DNA from: Amycolatopsis arida
GTDB taxonomy: Bacteria; Actinomycetota; Actinomycetes; Mycobacteriales; Pseudonocardiaceae
Length of the DNA: 64,000 bases
Assembly (NCBI RefSeq): GCF_900115565.1
Contig: NZ_FOWW01000003.1
Span: forward strand, 1-64,000
Reading direction: 5' to 3'
Position numbers and translations under genes: made by a program. The notes beneath the pieces are model-generated. The model had not been told where the DNA came from and ran no database searches. It saw only the letters and a program-made list of their open reading frames with translations. Below are positions 25,548 through 34,729 of the stretch, one piece after another. Within the stretch, counting starts at the first letter, position 1. Every line of letters begins with the position of its first letter.

Positions 25548-26021
25548 TCACGCCTGCTGCGCCTGCCACATCCAGTGCGCCTCCTCGAGCTTGCTCGTCA
25601 GCTCGATCAGCAGGTCCTGGGTGACCAGGTCGCTCTTGTCGGTCTCGTCGATCCGCTTGCGCAGCCGCTGGATCAGCTCGGCGAGCAGGTCGACGATCGT
25701 GGCGATGGTCGCCTCGTCCGACCGCCAACCGCTCGGGTACTCCGGAAGCCCGGAGCCCTCCGCCACGGTCCGCACCTTGCCGTCCGCGGGCAGCCCGATG
25801 GCGCTGGCCCGTTCGGCGACCTCGTCGGTGTAGGTGCGGGCGACCGAGACCAGCTCGTCGAGCTGCAGGTGCACGCTGCGGAAGTTCTTGCCGACGACGT
25901 TCCAGTGCGCCTGCTTGGCGATCAGCGACAGGTCGACCAGCTCGACCAGGGTGGCCTGCAACACGTTGCCGGTGGTCTGCTTGTCGCTCTCGGTGAGCGG
26001 GCTGCTGATCGGCTTGGCCAT
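25548..26021 (-). CDS. dps: Dps-type DNA-protecting ferritin
   Basis: 157 residues. The intersubunit ferroxidase site is present: H39 in KQAHWNV, and H51 and D55 in HLQLDELV. The protein should form a dodecamer that oxidises ferrous iron with peroxide and shields DNA. The N-terminal tail is short and only weakly basic. It is first of a group with an Ohr-type peroxidase and a flavin reductase on the same strand, which suggests response to peroxide stress, although each gene has its own spacing (24-80 bp). Confidence 0.93.
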   Translation of the reverse strand: MAKPISSPLTESDKQTTGNVLQATLVELVDLSLIAKQAHWNVVGKNFRSVHLQLDELVSVARTYTDEVAERASAIGLPADGKVRTVAEGSGLPEYPSGWRSDEATIATIVDLLAELIQRLRKRIDETDKSDLVTQDLLIELTSKLEEAHWMWQAQQA

Positions 26022-26045
26022 GGGTTCGGTGTCCTCTCTGTCTCG

Positions 26046-26471
26046 TCAGGTCCTGGCCTTGATCTCCACGGGGATGTTCCCCCTGGTCGCGACGGAGTAG
26101 GGGCACACCTGGTGGGCCTGTGCGACCAGCTCGTCGGCCTTGCCGTGCTCGAGGCCGGGCAGCGTGGCCTCCAGCGTCACGCTCAGCCCGAGCTTGCCCG
26201 CGTCCGTCTTCCCGATGCCCACCCGCGCCGTGACCTCGGTGTTCCCGAGGTCGACGCCGGACTCGCGGGCGACCAGCCGCAGCGCACCGTGGAAGCAGGC
26301 CGCGTAGCCGGCGGCGAAGAGCTGCTCGGGGTTGGTGTGCTCACCGCCGGGGCCGCCCATCTCCTTCGGGACGGCCAGCCGCTCGTCGATGACCCCGTCG
26401 GACGAGGTCACCTCCCCGTTGCGGCCGTCGCCCCGCGCGGTCGCCTCGGCGGTGTACTGCACGTCGACCAT
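26046..26471 (-). CDS. Ohr/OsmC organic hydroperoxide resistance protein
   Basis: 141 residues with the two redox cysteines of the family, C59 in AGYAACFHGAL and C123 in QVCPYSVATRGN, and the PEQLFAAGYAAC signature of the Ohr subgroup. It reduces organic hydroperoxides at a Cys pair re-reduced by dihydrolipoamide-type thiols in studied homologues. The ATG at 26471 is preceded by GGGAGGAG. An OhrR repressor gene is not adjacent. Confidence 0.93.
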   Translation of the reverse strand: MVDVQYTAEATARGDGRNGEVTSSDGVIDERLAVPKEMGGPGGEHTNPEQLFAAGYAACFHGALRLVARESGVDLGNTEVTARVGIGKTDAGKLGLSVTLEATLPGLEHGKADELVAQAHQVCPYSVATRGNIPVEIKART

Positions 26472-26551
26472 GGGAAACGAGCTCCTCCCTGCTCCGGTGG
26501 ACGTCACCGGGTGGGAATACCCGCCTCCCGCGCGATCGAATCGGAAGGTGC

Positions 26552-27124
26552 TCAGGATCTCCTCGACCGGGCGAACTCCACGACCTGCCCGCCGATCAGC
26601 CGCAACGTGTTGACCACCCGCTCCTCCGAGGCGCCGCCCGACTCGTCGAACTTCACCTCGGCGGTGTTCACCGCGCCACCGAGCGGGGTGGGCCAGCCGC
26701 GCAGCGCGTGCGTGATGGTGCGCAGCTGGTCGAGCGTGGTGACCGCGGCCTGCCAGCCGAACGCCACGGCGACCAGTCCGACGGCCCGCCCGTGCAGGTA
26801 GGGCCGCTCATCCGGGCGGAGGTCCTCCACGTAGTCCAGCGCGTTCTTCACCAGCCCGGACGGCGCGCCGTGGTAGCCGGGCGACACGACGATGAGTCCG
26901 TCGGCGGCCCGGATGGCCTCGATCAGCTCGACCGCCTCCGCGCTGCGCTCGGCGACGGTGACGTCGTAGAACGGCAGCACCAGTCGGCCGCCGGTGAACG
27001 CGGAGGTCCGCGCCCCCGCCTCCTCGGCTCCGCCGAGCGCGATCCGCAGCGCCCGCTCCGACTGCGAACCGTCCCGCAGCGAGCCGCCGATTCCGAGCAC
27101 GTTGATCGCGGAGGAGGAAGTCAC
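26552..27124 (-). CDS. NAD(P)H-dependent FMN reductase
   Basis: 190 residues of the flavodoxin-like fold. LGIGGSLRDGSQSERALR is the FMN-phosphate loop and VVSPGYHGAPSGLVKNALDYVE the second flavin-binding motif, both diagnostic of the NADPH-dependent FMN reductase family. It supplies reduced flavin or reduces quinones. It lies upstream of ohr and dps on the same strand, which fits an oxidative-stress role. It is divergent from the esterase gene at 27249 (124-bp gap). Confidence 0.9.
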   Translation of the reverse strand: MTSSSAINVLGIGGSLRDGSQSERALRIALGGAEEAGARTSAFTGGRLVLPFYDVTVAERSAEAVELIEAIRAADGLIVVSPGYHGAPSGLVKNALDYVEDLRPDERPYLHGRAVGLVAVAFGWQAAVTTLDQLRTITHALRGWPTPLGGAVNTAEVKFDESGGASEERVVNTLRLIGGQVVEFARSRRS

Positions 27125-27248
27125 GTGTCGAGGCTAGTCCTTCGAGTTAGGTCGAGAACCAGTCCGCATTGCGGAGCTTTCGGTCACACTCTGGTGAACG
27201 TAGCTACCGGCAAGTAGCATCGGGCCGACTCGCTCGACGGGAGGCTCC

Positions 27249-28301
27249 ATGTCGACACCGCTGAAGATCCGGGTGGAAGCGGCCGCCGCGCAGCTGCTGT
27301 ACGCGCTGCCGCTGCCGGTGCGCCGGCTCATCGCCGGCCGACCGATCCGGCTGGACGGGCAGGAGCTCGCGCTGGACGCGCAGCTGCTGCTCCGCCTGCA
27401 GCAGCTGTCCGGGGCGTCGCTGGTGGCCGGCTCGGTCGCCGCGTCGCGCGCCGAGCTGGACCTGGGGCGCCACCTGGTCAGCGGGAAGCCGATCCAGCCG
27501 GTGCACACCGCGGAGGTCACGATCCCGGCCGAGCACGGCGACGTCCCGGCGACCCTGTACACGCCGGAGGGGCTGCCGACCGGCTCCGGGCTGCTCGTGT
27601 TCTTCCACGGCGGCGGCTGGGTGGTGGGCACCCGGCAGAGCCACGACAACACCGCGCGCTTCCTCGCCAAGCACGCCGACGTTCGGGTGCTGTCGGTGGA
27701 GTACCGGCTGGCGCCCGAGCATCCCTTCCCGGCCGCGACCGAGGACGCGCTGGCCGCGTTCGACCACGCCCACGCGAAGGCCACCGACCTGGGCGCCGAC
27801 CCCGAGCGGATCGCGGTGGGCGGGGACAGCGCGGGCGGCAACCTGGCGGCCGTCGTCGCGCAGCTGGCCACCCGGCGCGGCGGCCCCGCCCCGGCCTTCC
27901 AGCTGCTGATCTACCCGGCCGTGGACGCGACCGTGCGGCGGCGGTCCCGGGAGCTGTTCGGCAACGGCTTCTTCCTCACCGACGAGCACATGACGTGGTT
28001 CCTCGACCACTACGCCCCCGAGGGGGTGCGCCGCGCGGACCCCCGGCTGTCGCCGCTGCTGGCGGAGGACCTGGGCGGGCTGCCGCCGGCCTACATCGCC
28101 ACCGCCGGCTTCGACCCGCTGCGCGACGAGGGCGAGGCCTACGCCCGCCGGCTCGCCGAGGCCGGGGTGCCCGTCGCGCTGAGCCGGCAGAGCGACCTCA
28201 TCCACGGCTACGTGAACTTCCTCGGCGTCGGCCGGCGGTTCGTCGAGGCGACCGCCGAGGCCGCCGGTGCGCTGCGGGTGGGGCTGAGCGGCATCTCCTG
28301 A
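27249..28301 (+). CDS. Alpha/beta hydrolase, hormone-sensitive-lipase family
   Basis: 350 residues. The HSL-family oxyanion motif HGGGW lies near residue 119 and the nucleophile elbow GDSAGGN near 195. The aspartate and histidine follow in GFDPLRDEGE and HGYVNFLG near the C-terminus. There is no signal peptide. It should hydrolyse short- to medium-chain esters; the natural substrate is unknown. GGGAGG precedes the ATG. Confidence 0.92.
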   Translation: MSTPLKIRVEAAAAQLLYALPLPVRRLIAGRPIRLDGQELALDAQLLLRLQQLSGASLVAGSVAASRAELDLGRHLVSGKPIQPVHTAEVTIPAEHGDVPATLYTPEGLPTGSGLLVFFHGGGWVVGTRQSHDNTARFLAKHADVRVLSVEYRLAPEHPFPAATEDALAAFDHAHAKATDLGADPERIAVGGDSAGGNLAAVVAQLATRRGGPAPAFQLLIYPAVDATVRRRSRELFGNGFFLTDEHMTWFLDHYAPEGVRRADPRLSPLLAEDLGGLPPAYIATAGFDPLRDEGEAYARRLAEAGVPVALSRQSDLIHGYVNFLGVGRRFVEATAEAAGALRVGLSGIS

Positions 28302-28416
28302 CCCGGCGCGGAACACCCCGGCGAGAAACATCGGAGAACAGCGGAATCCGGTGTGGAAGACCGGTTCCACACCGGGTTCCGGCTTCCGTCCCGTTGGCGA
28401 GGCCAGGAGGGCGCGG

Positions 28417-29019
28417 TCAGAGCGGCAGGCCGGCCTCCAGCTGGGCCAGCGCGGCGTCGAGGTCCCGCATCGGGTCGCCGTCCGGGTCGACCAGCGCGGT
28501 CAGGAACGCCGCCACGCACACCCCGACCACCGCGCCCGACCAGGCCCGCACGGCGAGATCGTCGGGTGCCCTCCCGGTGCGCCGGGCCACCCCGTCGACG
28601 AGCAGGCCCACCCCGTCGGCGACCTGGTCCATCAACCGGCCGCGCAGCTCCGGCACGCCGAGGACGAGCCGCTGTCGGGCACGTTCCAGCTCGGACTCCT
28701 CGGCGTCGAGGCCGGTGAACACCTCGTGGATCGCGGCCCGGACCGCGGCGATCGGGCTCAGCTCCGCCGGCTGCCGGACGAACGCCTCGATCAGCACCGG
28801 GTCCAGCCGGTCGTAGAGCACCGTGTCTTCCTTGGTCGGGAAGTAGCGGAAGAAGGTGCTCGGCGACACCTCGGCCGCGGCCGCGATCTGCTCCACGGTG
28901 GTCTCGGCGTAGCCCTGCTCGATGAACAACCGCAGCGCGTGGTCCTGGATCGCGGCCCTGGTCCTGGCCTTCTTCCGCTCGCGCAGCCCGACCGGCCGCT
29001 CATCCCGTGAGGACGCCAT
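28417..29019 (-). CDS. TetR-family regulator
   Basis: 200 residues. The N-terminal helix-turn-helix follows the TetR pattern: RAAIQDHALRLFIEQGYAET, then TVEQIAAAAEVSPSTFFRYF with PTKED. The C-terminal ligand domain is of the group annotated near MFS exporters. It overlaps the end of the MFS gene by 20 bp and so is translated from the same mRNA, giving a negative feedback loop. The likely operator is the palindrome at 30541-30567. Confidence 0.9.
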   Translation of the reverse strand: MASSRDERPVGLRERKKARTRAAIQDHALRLFIEQGYAETTVEQIAAAAEVSPSTFFRYFPTKEDTVLYDRLDPVLIEAFVRQPAELSPIAAVRAAIHEVFTGLDAEESELERARQRLVLGVPELRGRLMDQVADGVGLLVDGVARRTGRAPDDLAVRAWSGAVVGVCVAAFLTALVDPDGDPMRDLDAALAQLEAGLPL

Positions 29020-30520
29020 GCTCCGATTGTGCTCGGTCCGCGGCCTGCCGGGGCAGGTAGGCCACGGCGAGCGCGAGCCCGAGCGTGGTGAGCGCCGCGC
29101 ACACCAGCAGGGCCGTCCCGCTGCCGGCGACGAACGCCGTACGCACCGAGTCGAGCAGCCCCGGCGCGCCGGTGGCCCGCGCGACCTTGACACCGGCCGC
29201 CGCGGAGTCCCGCGCCGCGGCGGCCGCGGCCGGCGGCAGGCCGGTGACGTCGACCCCGGCCCGGTAGCCGGCGTTCAGCACGGTGCCCAGCACCGCGACG
29301 CCGAACGTGCCACCCACCTGACGCATCGCCTGCAGCAGCCCGGAGCCGACACCGCTGCGGGCCGGCCCGATCGCCCCCATCGCCAGGTCCATCGCCGGGG
29401 GCAGCGCGAACCCGAGACCGAGGCCGACCAGCGACACCCAGGCCGCGACGAACCCGTAGCCGTCGGACACCGACGTGGTGGCGCCGGCCACCAGGCCCGC
29501 GGTGATCAACCCGAAACCGGTGGCCACCACGACCTTCGCGCCGAGCCGTGGACGCACCCGCTCGGCCACCCGCACCCCGACCAGCAGGCCGCCCACGATC
29601 GGCAGCAACCGCAGCCCGGTGCCCAGCGCGTCGGCGCCGAGCACGGCCTGGAAGTACTGCGGCAGCACGAACATCGCGCCCATCAGGGCGAACGAGGCCA
29701 CCGTCGCGAGCACCGCGCCCCAAGTGAACCCGGGCGCGCGGAACAGCGCGAGGTCGACCAGCGGGTGGGCCGCGCGGCGCAGCCGCAGCCCGAACCCGGC
29801 CAGCAGCAACCCGCCGGCGAGCATCGGGACCAGCGCCGCGGGCGCCAGCCAGCCGTCCTCCCCGGCGGTGACCAGGCCGTAGGTCAACGCCAGCAGGCCG
29901 GCGCTGGACAGCGCGATGCCGGGCCCGTCGAAGCGGACGCCCCCGCTGCCCCGGGTGCGCGGGAGCAGCCAGGCCAGCGCGGCGATGCCGAGCACCACGA
30001 GCGGCACGTTGATCAGGAACACCGAGCCCCACCAGAAGTGGTCCAGCAGCCAGCCACCGAGCACCGGGCCGAGCGGGATGCCGATCGCCATCGCCGTGGT
30101 CCACACCGCGATCGCCCTGCCGCGCTCCTCGGCGGGGAACAGCACGGTGAGCATCGACATCGACAGCGGAACCAGGACCGCCGCGCCGACGCCGAGCAGG
30201 GCGCGGGCGGCGATGAGCTGGCCGGCGTCGGCCGCGTAGGCACAGGCCAGCGAGGCCAGCCCGAACGTCGTGAGCGCGCCGAGCAGCAGCGGCTTCTGGC
30301 CGAACCGGTCGCCGAGGGTGCCGGCTGGCAGCAGGCCCGCGGCGAGCACCAGCGTGTAGGCGTTGGCGAACCACTGGAGCTGGCTGGTCGACGCCTGGAG
30401 GTCGGTGGCCAGGGTGGGCAGCGCGACGTTGAGGATCGTCACGTCCAATCCGAAGGCCAGCAGCGCCAGGGCGAGGGCGCCCAGCGCCCACCACCGCCGC
30501 GGGTGCCCGGTTCCAGTCAT
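29000..30520 (-). CDS. MFS drug exporter, DHA2 (EmrB/QacA) type
   Basis: 506 residues, the usual length for 14-helix DHA2 transporters. The segment LDVTILNVALPTLATDL in helix 1 and QWFANAYTLVLAAGLLPAGT in helix 2 carry family motifs, and the loop GDRFGQKPLLLGAL is motif A. The protein should export hydrophobic drugs or metabolites using the proton gradient. The ATG at 30520 was chosen over an upstream start that would run into the operator. It is co-transcribed with the overlapping TetR gene. Confidence 0.92.
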   Translation of the reverse strand: MTGTGHPRRWWALGALALALLAFGLDVTILNVALPTLATDLQASTSQLQWFANAYTLVLAAGLLPAGTLGDRFGQKPLLLGALTTFGLASLACAYAADAGQLIAARALLGVGAAVLVPLSMSMLTVLFPAEERGRAIAVWTTAMAIGIPLGPVLGGWLLDHFWWGSVFLINVPLVVLGIAALAWLLPRTRGSGGVRFDGPGIALSSAGLLALTYGLVTAGEDGWLAPAALVPMLAGGLLLAGFGLRLRRAAHPLVDLALFRAPGFTWGAVLATVASFALMGAMFVLPQYFQAVLGADALGTGLRLLPIVGGLLVGVRVAERVRPRLGAKVVVATGFGLITAGLVAGATTSVSDGYGFVAAWVSLVGLGLGFALPPAMDLAMGAIGPARSGVGSGLLQAMRQVGGTFGVAVLGTVLNAGYRAGVDVTGLPPAAAAAARDSAAAGVKVARATGAPGLLDSVRTAFVAGSGTALLVCAALTTLGLALAVAYLPRQAADRAQSEHGVLTG

Positions 30521-30540
30521 CGTGGTACCCACTTTCTGAA

Positions 30541-30567
30541 GGAAACTCTCATTTGAGAGTAGTTTCC
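30541..30567. promoter_or_regulatory. Palindromic operator between divergent MFS genes
   Basis: The core ACTCTCATTTGAGAGT (30545-30560) is a perfect inverted repeat (7-bp arms, 2-bp centre), and outer GGAAA/TTTCC arms extend it to 27 bp with a 1-nt offset. It lies 21 bp from the DHA2 start and about 75 bp from the other MFS start. Size and place fit a TetR-family binding site controlling both. Confidence 0.75.
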
Positions 30568-30641
30568 AGAAGATGGGGGCGCCAGTGTGGCCCCGGAAAC
30601 GAAGTTGCACAGGCGTACCAGGTCGCGGTTCCCTCGTCGAC

Positions 30642-31850
30642 GTGCCCCTGCAGCCCTACCGCCAGGTCCTGGCCGTCCCGCTGATCCCCACCACGATGCT
30701 GCTGATGCTGGTGGCACGGCTGCCGATCACGGCCACGGGCATCACGCTCACCCTGCACATCGTGAGCGAGCTCGGCCATGGCTACGGCGCGGCCGGACTG
30801 GTCGGCACCGCGTCCACCGCGGGCATCGCCATCGGCGCGCCACTGCTGGGCCGGATGCTCGACCGGCACGGACTTCGGCCGGTGGTGCTGCTCGGCGGCA
30901 CGGCGTCGTGCGGGTTCTGGCTGAGCGCGCCACACCTGCCGTACCCGGTGCTGCTCGCCGTCGCGCTACCGGCCGGGATGCTCACCATCCCGGCGTCGGC
31001 CATCTCCCGGCAGGTCATCACCGCGCTGGTGCCGCTGGAGCGCCGGCGCGCGGCGTTCTCGATGGACACCATCTCGGTGGAGCTGGCGTTCATGACCGGG
31101 CCGGCGGCCGGGATCCTCGCCACCACGCAGATCTCCAGCACGGTGGCGCTGTCCGGCATCGGGGTCGCGTTCGGGCTGGTCGGGCTCGTGCTGTACGCGA
31201 TCGATCCGCCGCTGCGCGGGGAGGGGGAGAGCCGGGGCTCGGCGCATCCCCGGCCGCCGATGCGGTCCTGGCTGACCGGGCGGCTCGTGGCGGCGATGCT
31301 GATCGGCTGCGGTGCGCTGTTCGTGTTGATCGGCACCGAGGTCGCCGCGCTCGCCGCGCTGCGCGCCACCGGCGACGTGAGCTGGACCGGTGCGGTGATC
31401 GCGGTGATGTGCCTGGCGTCGCTGGTCGGCGGATTGGTGCACGGATCGGTGCGCCGGTCGCTGCCCCAGCTCACCCTGATGCTGCTGCTCGCCGCGCTGG
31501 TGGTGCCGGTGGGGCTGTTCGACCACCCGTGGTGGTTGCTGGCGCTGGCGCTGATCCCGACGAACCTGGTCTGCGCGCCGACGCTGGCCGCGACCACGGA
31601 GACGATCAGCACGCTCGCGCCGGTGCAGGTGCGCGGCGAGGTGATGGGGATGCAGGACGCGGCCACCCGGACCGGGCTGGCGCTCGGGCACCCGGTGGTC
31701 GGGTTCGTGATCGACCACTCGGCGCCGGCGTGGGGCTTCGCCGCCGCGGGCGTGGGCGGGCTGCTGCTCGCCGGGGTCGCCGTGCTGCTGCGCCGGCGGA
31801 GCTCCGGCCCGGTGCCCGAGCCGGTCGGGGCGATGACCGGGTCGAGCTAG
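30642..31850 (+). CDS. MFS transporter (second, divergent)
   Basis: About 402 residues with roughly twelve hydrophobic segments and the loop GRMLDRHGLRPVVLLGG typical of MFS motif A. The mid-loop is EGESRGSAHPRPPMRSWLTG. It differs from the DHA2 neighbour and belongs to the shorter DHA1-like type. The start is uncertain: GTG 30642 was chosen, but there is no ribosome site and ATG 30573 is possible, although it would read into the operator flank. Its stop overlaps the convergent lipoprotein gene by 4 bp. It is probably co-regulated with the TetR-MFS unit. Confidence 0.85.
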   Translation: MPLQPYRQVLAVPLIPTTMLLMLVARLPITATGITLTLHIVSELGHGYGAAGLVGTASTAGIAIGAPLLGRMLDRHGLRPVVLLGGTASCGFWLSAPHLPYPVLLAVALPAGMLTIPASAISRQVITALVPLERRRAAFSMDTISVELAFMTGPAAGILATTQISSTVALSGIGVAFGLVGLVLYAIDPPLRGEGESRGSAHPRPPMRSWLTGRLVAAMLIGCGALFVLIGTEVAALAALRATGDVSWTGAVIAVMCLASLVGGLVHGSVRRSLPQLTLMLLLAALVVPVGLFDHPWWLLALALIPTNLVCAPTLAATTETISTLAPVQVRGEVMGMQDAATRTGLALGHPVVGFVIDHSAPAWGFAAAGVGGLLLAGVAVLLRRRSSGPVPEPVGAMTGSS

Positions 31851-32245
31851 AGGCAGACCTGGCGCAGGCGGTCGAGGTTCTCGGTGTTGCGGCGCACCCA
31901 GTCGGTGAGGTTGGCCAGGCCCTCGGTTTGGCGGCGCTCCAGCTCGACGTAGCCGTCGGCGACCGCGAGCAGGCTCTGCCGCAGGTCGGCGTCGGCGGCC
32001 TGACCGGCCAGCTCCTGCAGCCGGTTGGCCTTCCGCGCGGCCTCCTCCTGGACCCGCTGCGGGTCGAGCGCCTGCGGGTTGAACGACGCGGCGATGCCGA
32101 GCGCCTCCGAGCACGCCGACGCCTTGCCCACGGCGCCGTCGGCCTTGTCCACCGCGGAGTTGAGCTCACCGCACGCGGCCAGCGGAAGGCACAGCGCGGC
32201 CACCAGCGCCGGCAGGGCCCTGGCGGCCCGGTGTCGAACGGTCAT
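31847..32245 (-). CDS. Small lipoprotein, hypothetical
   Basis: 132 residues. The signal ALPALVAALCLPLAAC ends in a lipobox with C25, so the mature protein is lipid-anchored on the outer face of the membrane. The rest is a helical, charged domain (VQEEAARKANRLQELAGQAA, then YVELERRQTEGLANLTDWVR) with two more cysteines (one in ASACSEAL, one two residues from the end). No family was recognised. The ATG at 32245 is preceded by GTGGGGGC. Confidence 0.75.
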   Translation of the reverse strand: MTVRHRAARALPALVAALCLPLAACGELNSAVDKADGAVGKASACSEALGIAASFNPQALDPQRVQEEAARKANRLQELAGQAADADLRQSLLAVADGYVELERRQTEGLANLTDWVRRNTENLDRLRQVCL

Positions 32246-32375
32246 GCCCCCACGGTACCGATTCGCCCGATCCGCGGTGGCGAGCACACGACCGAGGGCG
32301 GACCATCGGTAACCGAAACGACACGAACAGCCCAGGAGGCCCGGCAGCACCCGCCGCCGCCTCGGCCCGCGGGCC

Positions 32376-33566
32376 TCAGCCCTTGACGCAGACGACCTGC
32401 TTGAGGTGGGCGACCACCTCCACCAGGTCGGTCTGCGCCTGGATGACCGACTCGATGTCCTTGTACGCCGCCGGGATCTCGTCCACCACGCCGGCGTCCT
32501 TGCGGCACTCCACGCCCGCGGTCTGCGCCGCCAGGTCCGCCGCGGTGAACGCCTTCCGCGCCTTGTTCCGCGACATCCGCCGCCCGGCGCCGTGCGCCGC
32601 CGAGTGGAACGAGGCGTCGTTGCCGAGGCCCCGGACGATGTACGAGCCGGTGCCCATGCTGCCGGGGATGATGCCGAGGTCCCCCGCGCCGGCCCGGATC
32701 GCGCCCTTCCTCGTCACCAGCAGCGGCACGCCGTCGTAGGTCTCCTCGGCGACGTAGTTGTGGTGGCAGCTGATCGGCTCGTCGAAGCGCACGCCGGGCA
32801 CCACGTCGACCAACGCCCGCCGCACCAGCGCGACCATCGTCGCCCGGTTGCGCGCCGCGTACTCCTGCGCCCAGAACAGGTCCCGCCGGTACGCCCGCAT
32901 CTCCGGGGTGTCCGCGACGAACACCGCCAGGTCCGGGTCCGGCAGATCGGCGTTGTGCGGCAGCTCCCGCGCCACAACTATGTGCCGCTCGGCGAGCTCC
33001 TTGCCGATGTTGCGCGACCCGGAGTGCAGCATCAGCCACACCCGCCCCTCGTCGGCACCACCCTGCTCGAGGCACACCTCGATGAAGTGGTTGCCGCCGC
33101 CGAGGCTGCCGACCTGCTTGGCCGCCCGCTCCCGCAGCGGCTGCACACCAGGGTGCAGGTCGCCGAACGACCGCCAGAACCGGTCCCACCCGCCGACATC
33201 GGGCACCCGCGCCGGGTCGACCGGCTCCCCGTGCATCCCGAACCCGACCGGCACCAGCGCCTCGATCCGCCGGCGCAGCCGGCCGAGGTCGTCGGGCAGG
33301 TCGGCCGCGGTCAGCGAGGTACGCACCGCGCTCATGCCGCACCCGATGTCCACCCCGACCGCCGCCGGCGACACCGCGTCGCGCATCGCGATGACGCTGC
33401 CCACGGTGGCGCCCTTGCCGTAGTGCACGTCGGGCATCACCGCGACACCGTGCACCCACGGCAGGTCGGCGACGTTGCGCAACTGCCGCATGGCGCCGTC
33501 CTCCACGGTGGCCGGGTCGGCCCACATCCGGATCGGCACCCGGTTGCCCTCGACGACGCTGTGCAT
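32376..33566 (-). CDS. rtcB: RtcB-family RNA-splicing ligase
   Basis: 396 residues. Metal and GTP-site motifs of RtcB are intact: VGVDIGCGMSAVRTS (C76), GGGNHFIEV, LMLHSGSRNIG, CHHNYVAEE, and SAAHGAGRRMSRN with the histidine that is guanylylated in the family. The enzyme joins 2',3'-cyclic-phosphate or 3'-phosphate RNA ends to 5'-OH ends. No archease or RtcA gene is adjacent, so it works alone or with distant partners. The ATG at 33566 has GAAGGGG 6 nt upstream. Confidence 0.95.
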   Translation of the reverse strand: MHSVVEGNRVPIRMWADPATVEDGAMRQLRNVADLPWVHGVAVMPDVHYGKGATVGSVIAMRDAVSPAAVGVDIGCGMSAVRTSLTAADLPDDLGRLRRRIEALVPVGFGMHGEPVDPARVPDVGGWDRFWRSFGDLHPGVQPLRERAAKQVGSLGGGNHFIEVCLEQGGADEGRVWLMLHSGSRNIGKELAERHIVVARELPHNADLPDPDLAVFVADTPEMRAYRRDLFWAQEYAARNRATMVALVRRALVDVVPGVRFDEPISCHHNYVAEETYDGVPLLVTRKGAIRAGAGDLGIIPGSMGTGSYIVRGLGNDASFHSAAHGAGRRMSRNKARKAFTAADLAAQTAGVECRKDAGVVDEIPAAYKDIESVIQAQTDLVEVVAHLKQVVCVKG

Positions 33567-33652
33567 GGTCACCCCTTCCTCGCCGCATCTACCGGCGCCG
33601 TCACCGAGGGTAGTCGGAGCGGGGAAGCACGTCGCGCCGATTTCCGGCGGGG

Positions 33653-34729
33653 TCAGGACAGCCGCGGGGCCAGCTGCTCGGCGACCTCGTAGGTGTTCAG
33701 CGCGGCGCCCTTGCGCAGGTTGTCCCCGCACACGAAGAAGTCGAGCGTGTTCGGGAAGTCCAGCGCCTGCCGCACCCTGCCCACGTACGTCGGGTCACCG
33801 CCGACCACGTCGGCCGGCGTCGGGAACACGCCGCCCTCCGGGTCGTCCATCAGCACGATCGACGCCTGCGCGGTGAACACCTTGTGCGCGGCCTCCACGG
33901 TGACCTCCCGGGCGAACGTGGCGTGCACGGCCAGCGAGTGCGTGGTGACCACCGGGACCCGCACGCAGGTGGCCGACACCCTCAGGTCCGGGATGCCGAG
34001 GATCTTGCGCGACTCGTTGCGCACCTTCAGCTCCTCGGAGAACCACCCGTCGCCCTTGTGGGACCCGGCGGAGGGAACCACGTTGAGCGCCAGCGGCGTC
34101 CCGGCGAACGGGGTGTCCGCAAGGGACAGTCCGGCGGCCTCGACCGCGGCCCGCACGTCACCGGCCCGCGCGCCGAGGCCCTTGCCCGCCACGGCCTCCA
34201 GCTCGGCGTACAGCCGGTCGATGCCGCCCTGCCCCGCGCCGGACGCGGCCTGGTAGGAGGCCACCACCAGCTCGGTGAGCTGGAACTCCCGGTGCAGCGC
34301 GCCGAGCGCGGCCATCATGGACAGTGTCGTGCAGTTCGGGTTGGCGATGATCCCCTTGGGGAAGTTGGCCCGGTCGGCGAGCTGGTTCGCGTTGACCTCC
34401 GGCACCACCAGCGGCACCTGGTCGTCCATCCGGAACGCGCCGGAGTTGTCGACCACGATCGCGCCCCGCTCGGCCGCGATCGGCGCCCACTCCGCGGAGA
34501 TCTCGTCCGGCACGTCGAACATCGCGATGTCGACGCCGTCGAACGCCTCCGGGGTCAGCTCGACGACCGTGTGCTCGGTGCCCCGCACCGGGATCCGCTT
34601 GCCGGCCGAGCGCGCCGAGGCGATCAGCCGAATCTCCCCCCACGGCACGGTGTCCCTGCCGTTGATGATGTCGATCATGACGGTGCCGACCGCGCCGGTC
34701 GCACCGACGAGTGCCAGTGTCGGAGCCAT
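33653..34729 (-). CDS. asd: Aspartate-semialdehyde dehydrogenase
   Basis: 358 residues. The NADP-binding GATGAVG lies at 9-15, the catalytic C133 in ANPNCTTLS and the acid/base histidine in [10 protein letters not shown]. It makes L-aspartate semialdehyde from aspartyl phosphate for lysine/diaminopimelate, methionine and threonine. The start codon shares one base with the ask stop (TGATG), so the two are translationally coupled, as in other actinomycetes. Confidence 0.96.
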   Translation of the reverse strand: MAPTLALVGATGAVGTVMIDIINGRDTVPWGEIRLIASARSAGKRIPVRGTEHTVVELTPEAFDGVDIAMFDVPDEISAEWAPIAAERGAIVVDNSGAFRMDDQVPLVVPEVNANQLADRANFPKGIIANPNCTTLSMMAALGALHREFQLTELVVASYQAASGAGQGGIDRLYAELEAVAGKGLGARAGDVRAAVEAAGLSLADTPFAGTPLALNVVPSAGSHKGDGWFSEELKVRNESRKILGIPDLRVSATCVRVPVVTTHSLAVHATFAREVTVEAAHKVFTAQASIVLMDDPEGGVFPTPADVVGGDPTYVGRVRQALDFPNTLDFFVCGDNLRKGAALNTYEVAEQLAPRLS

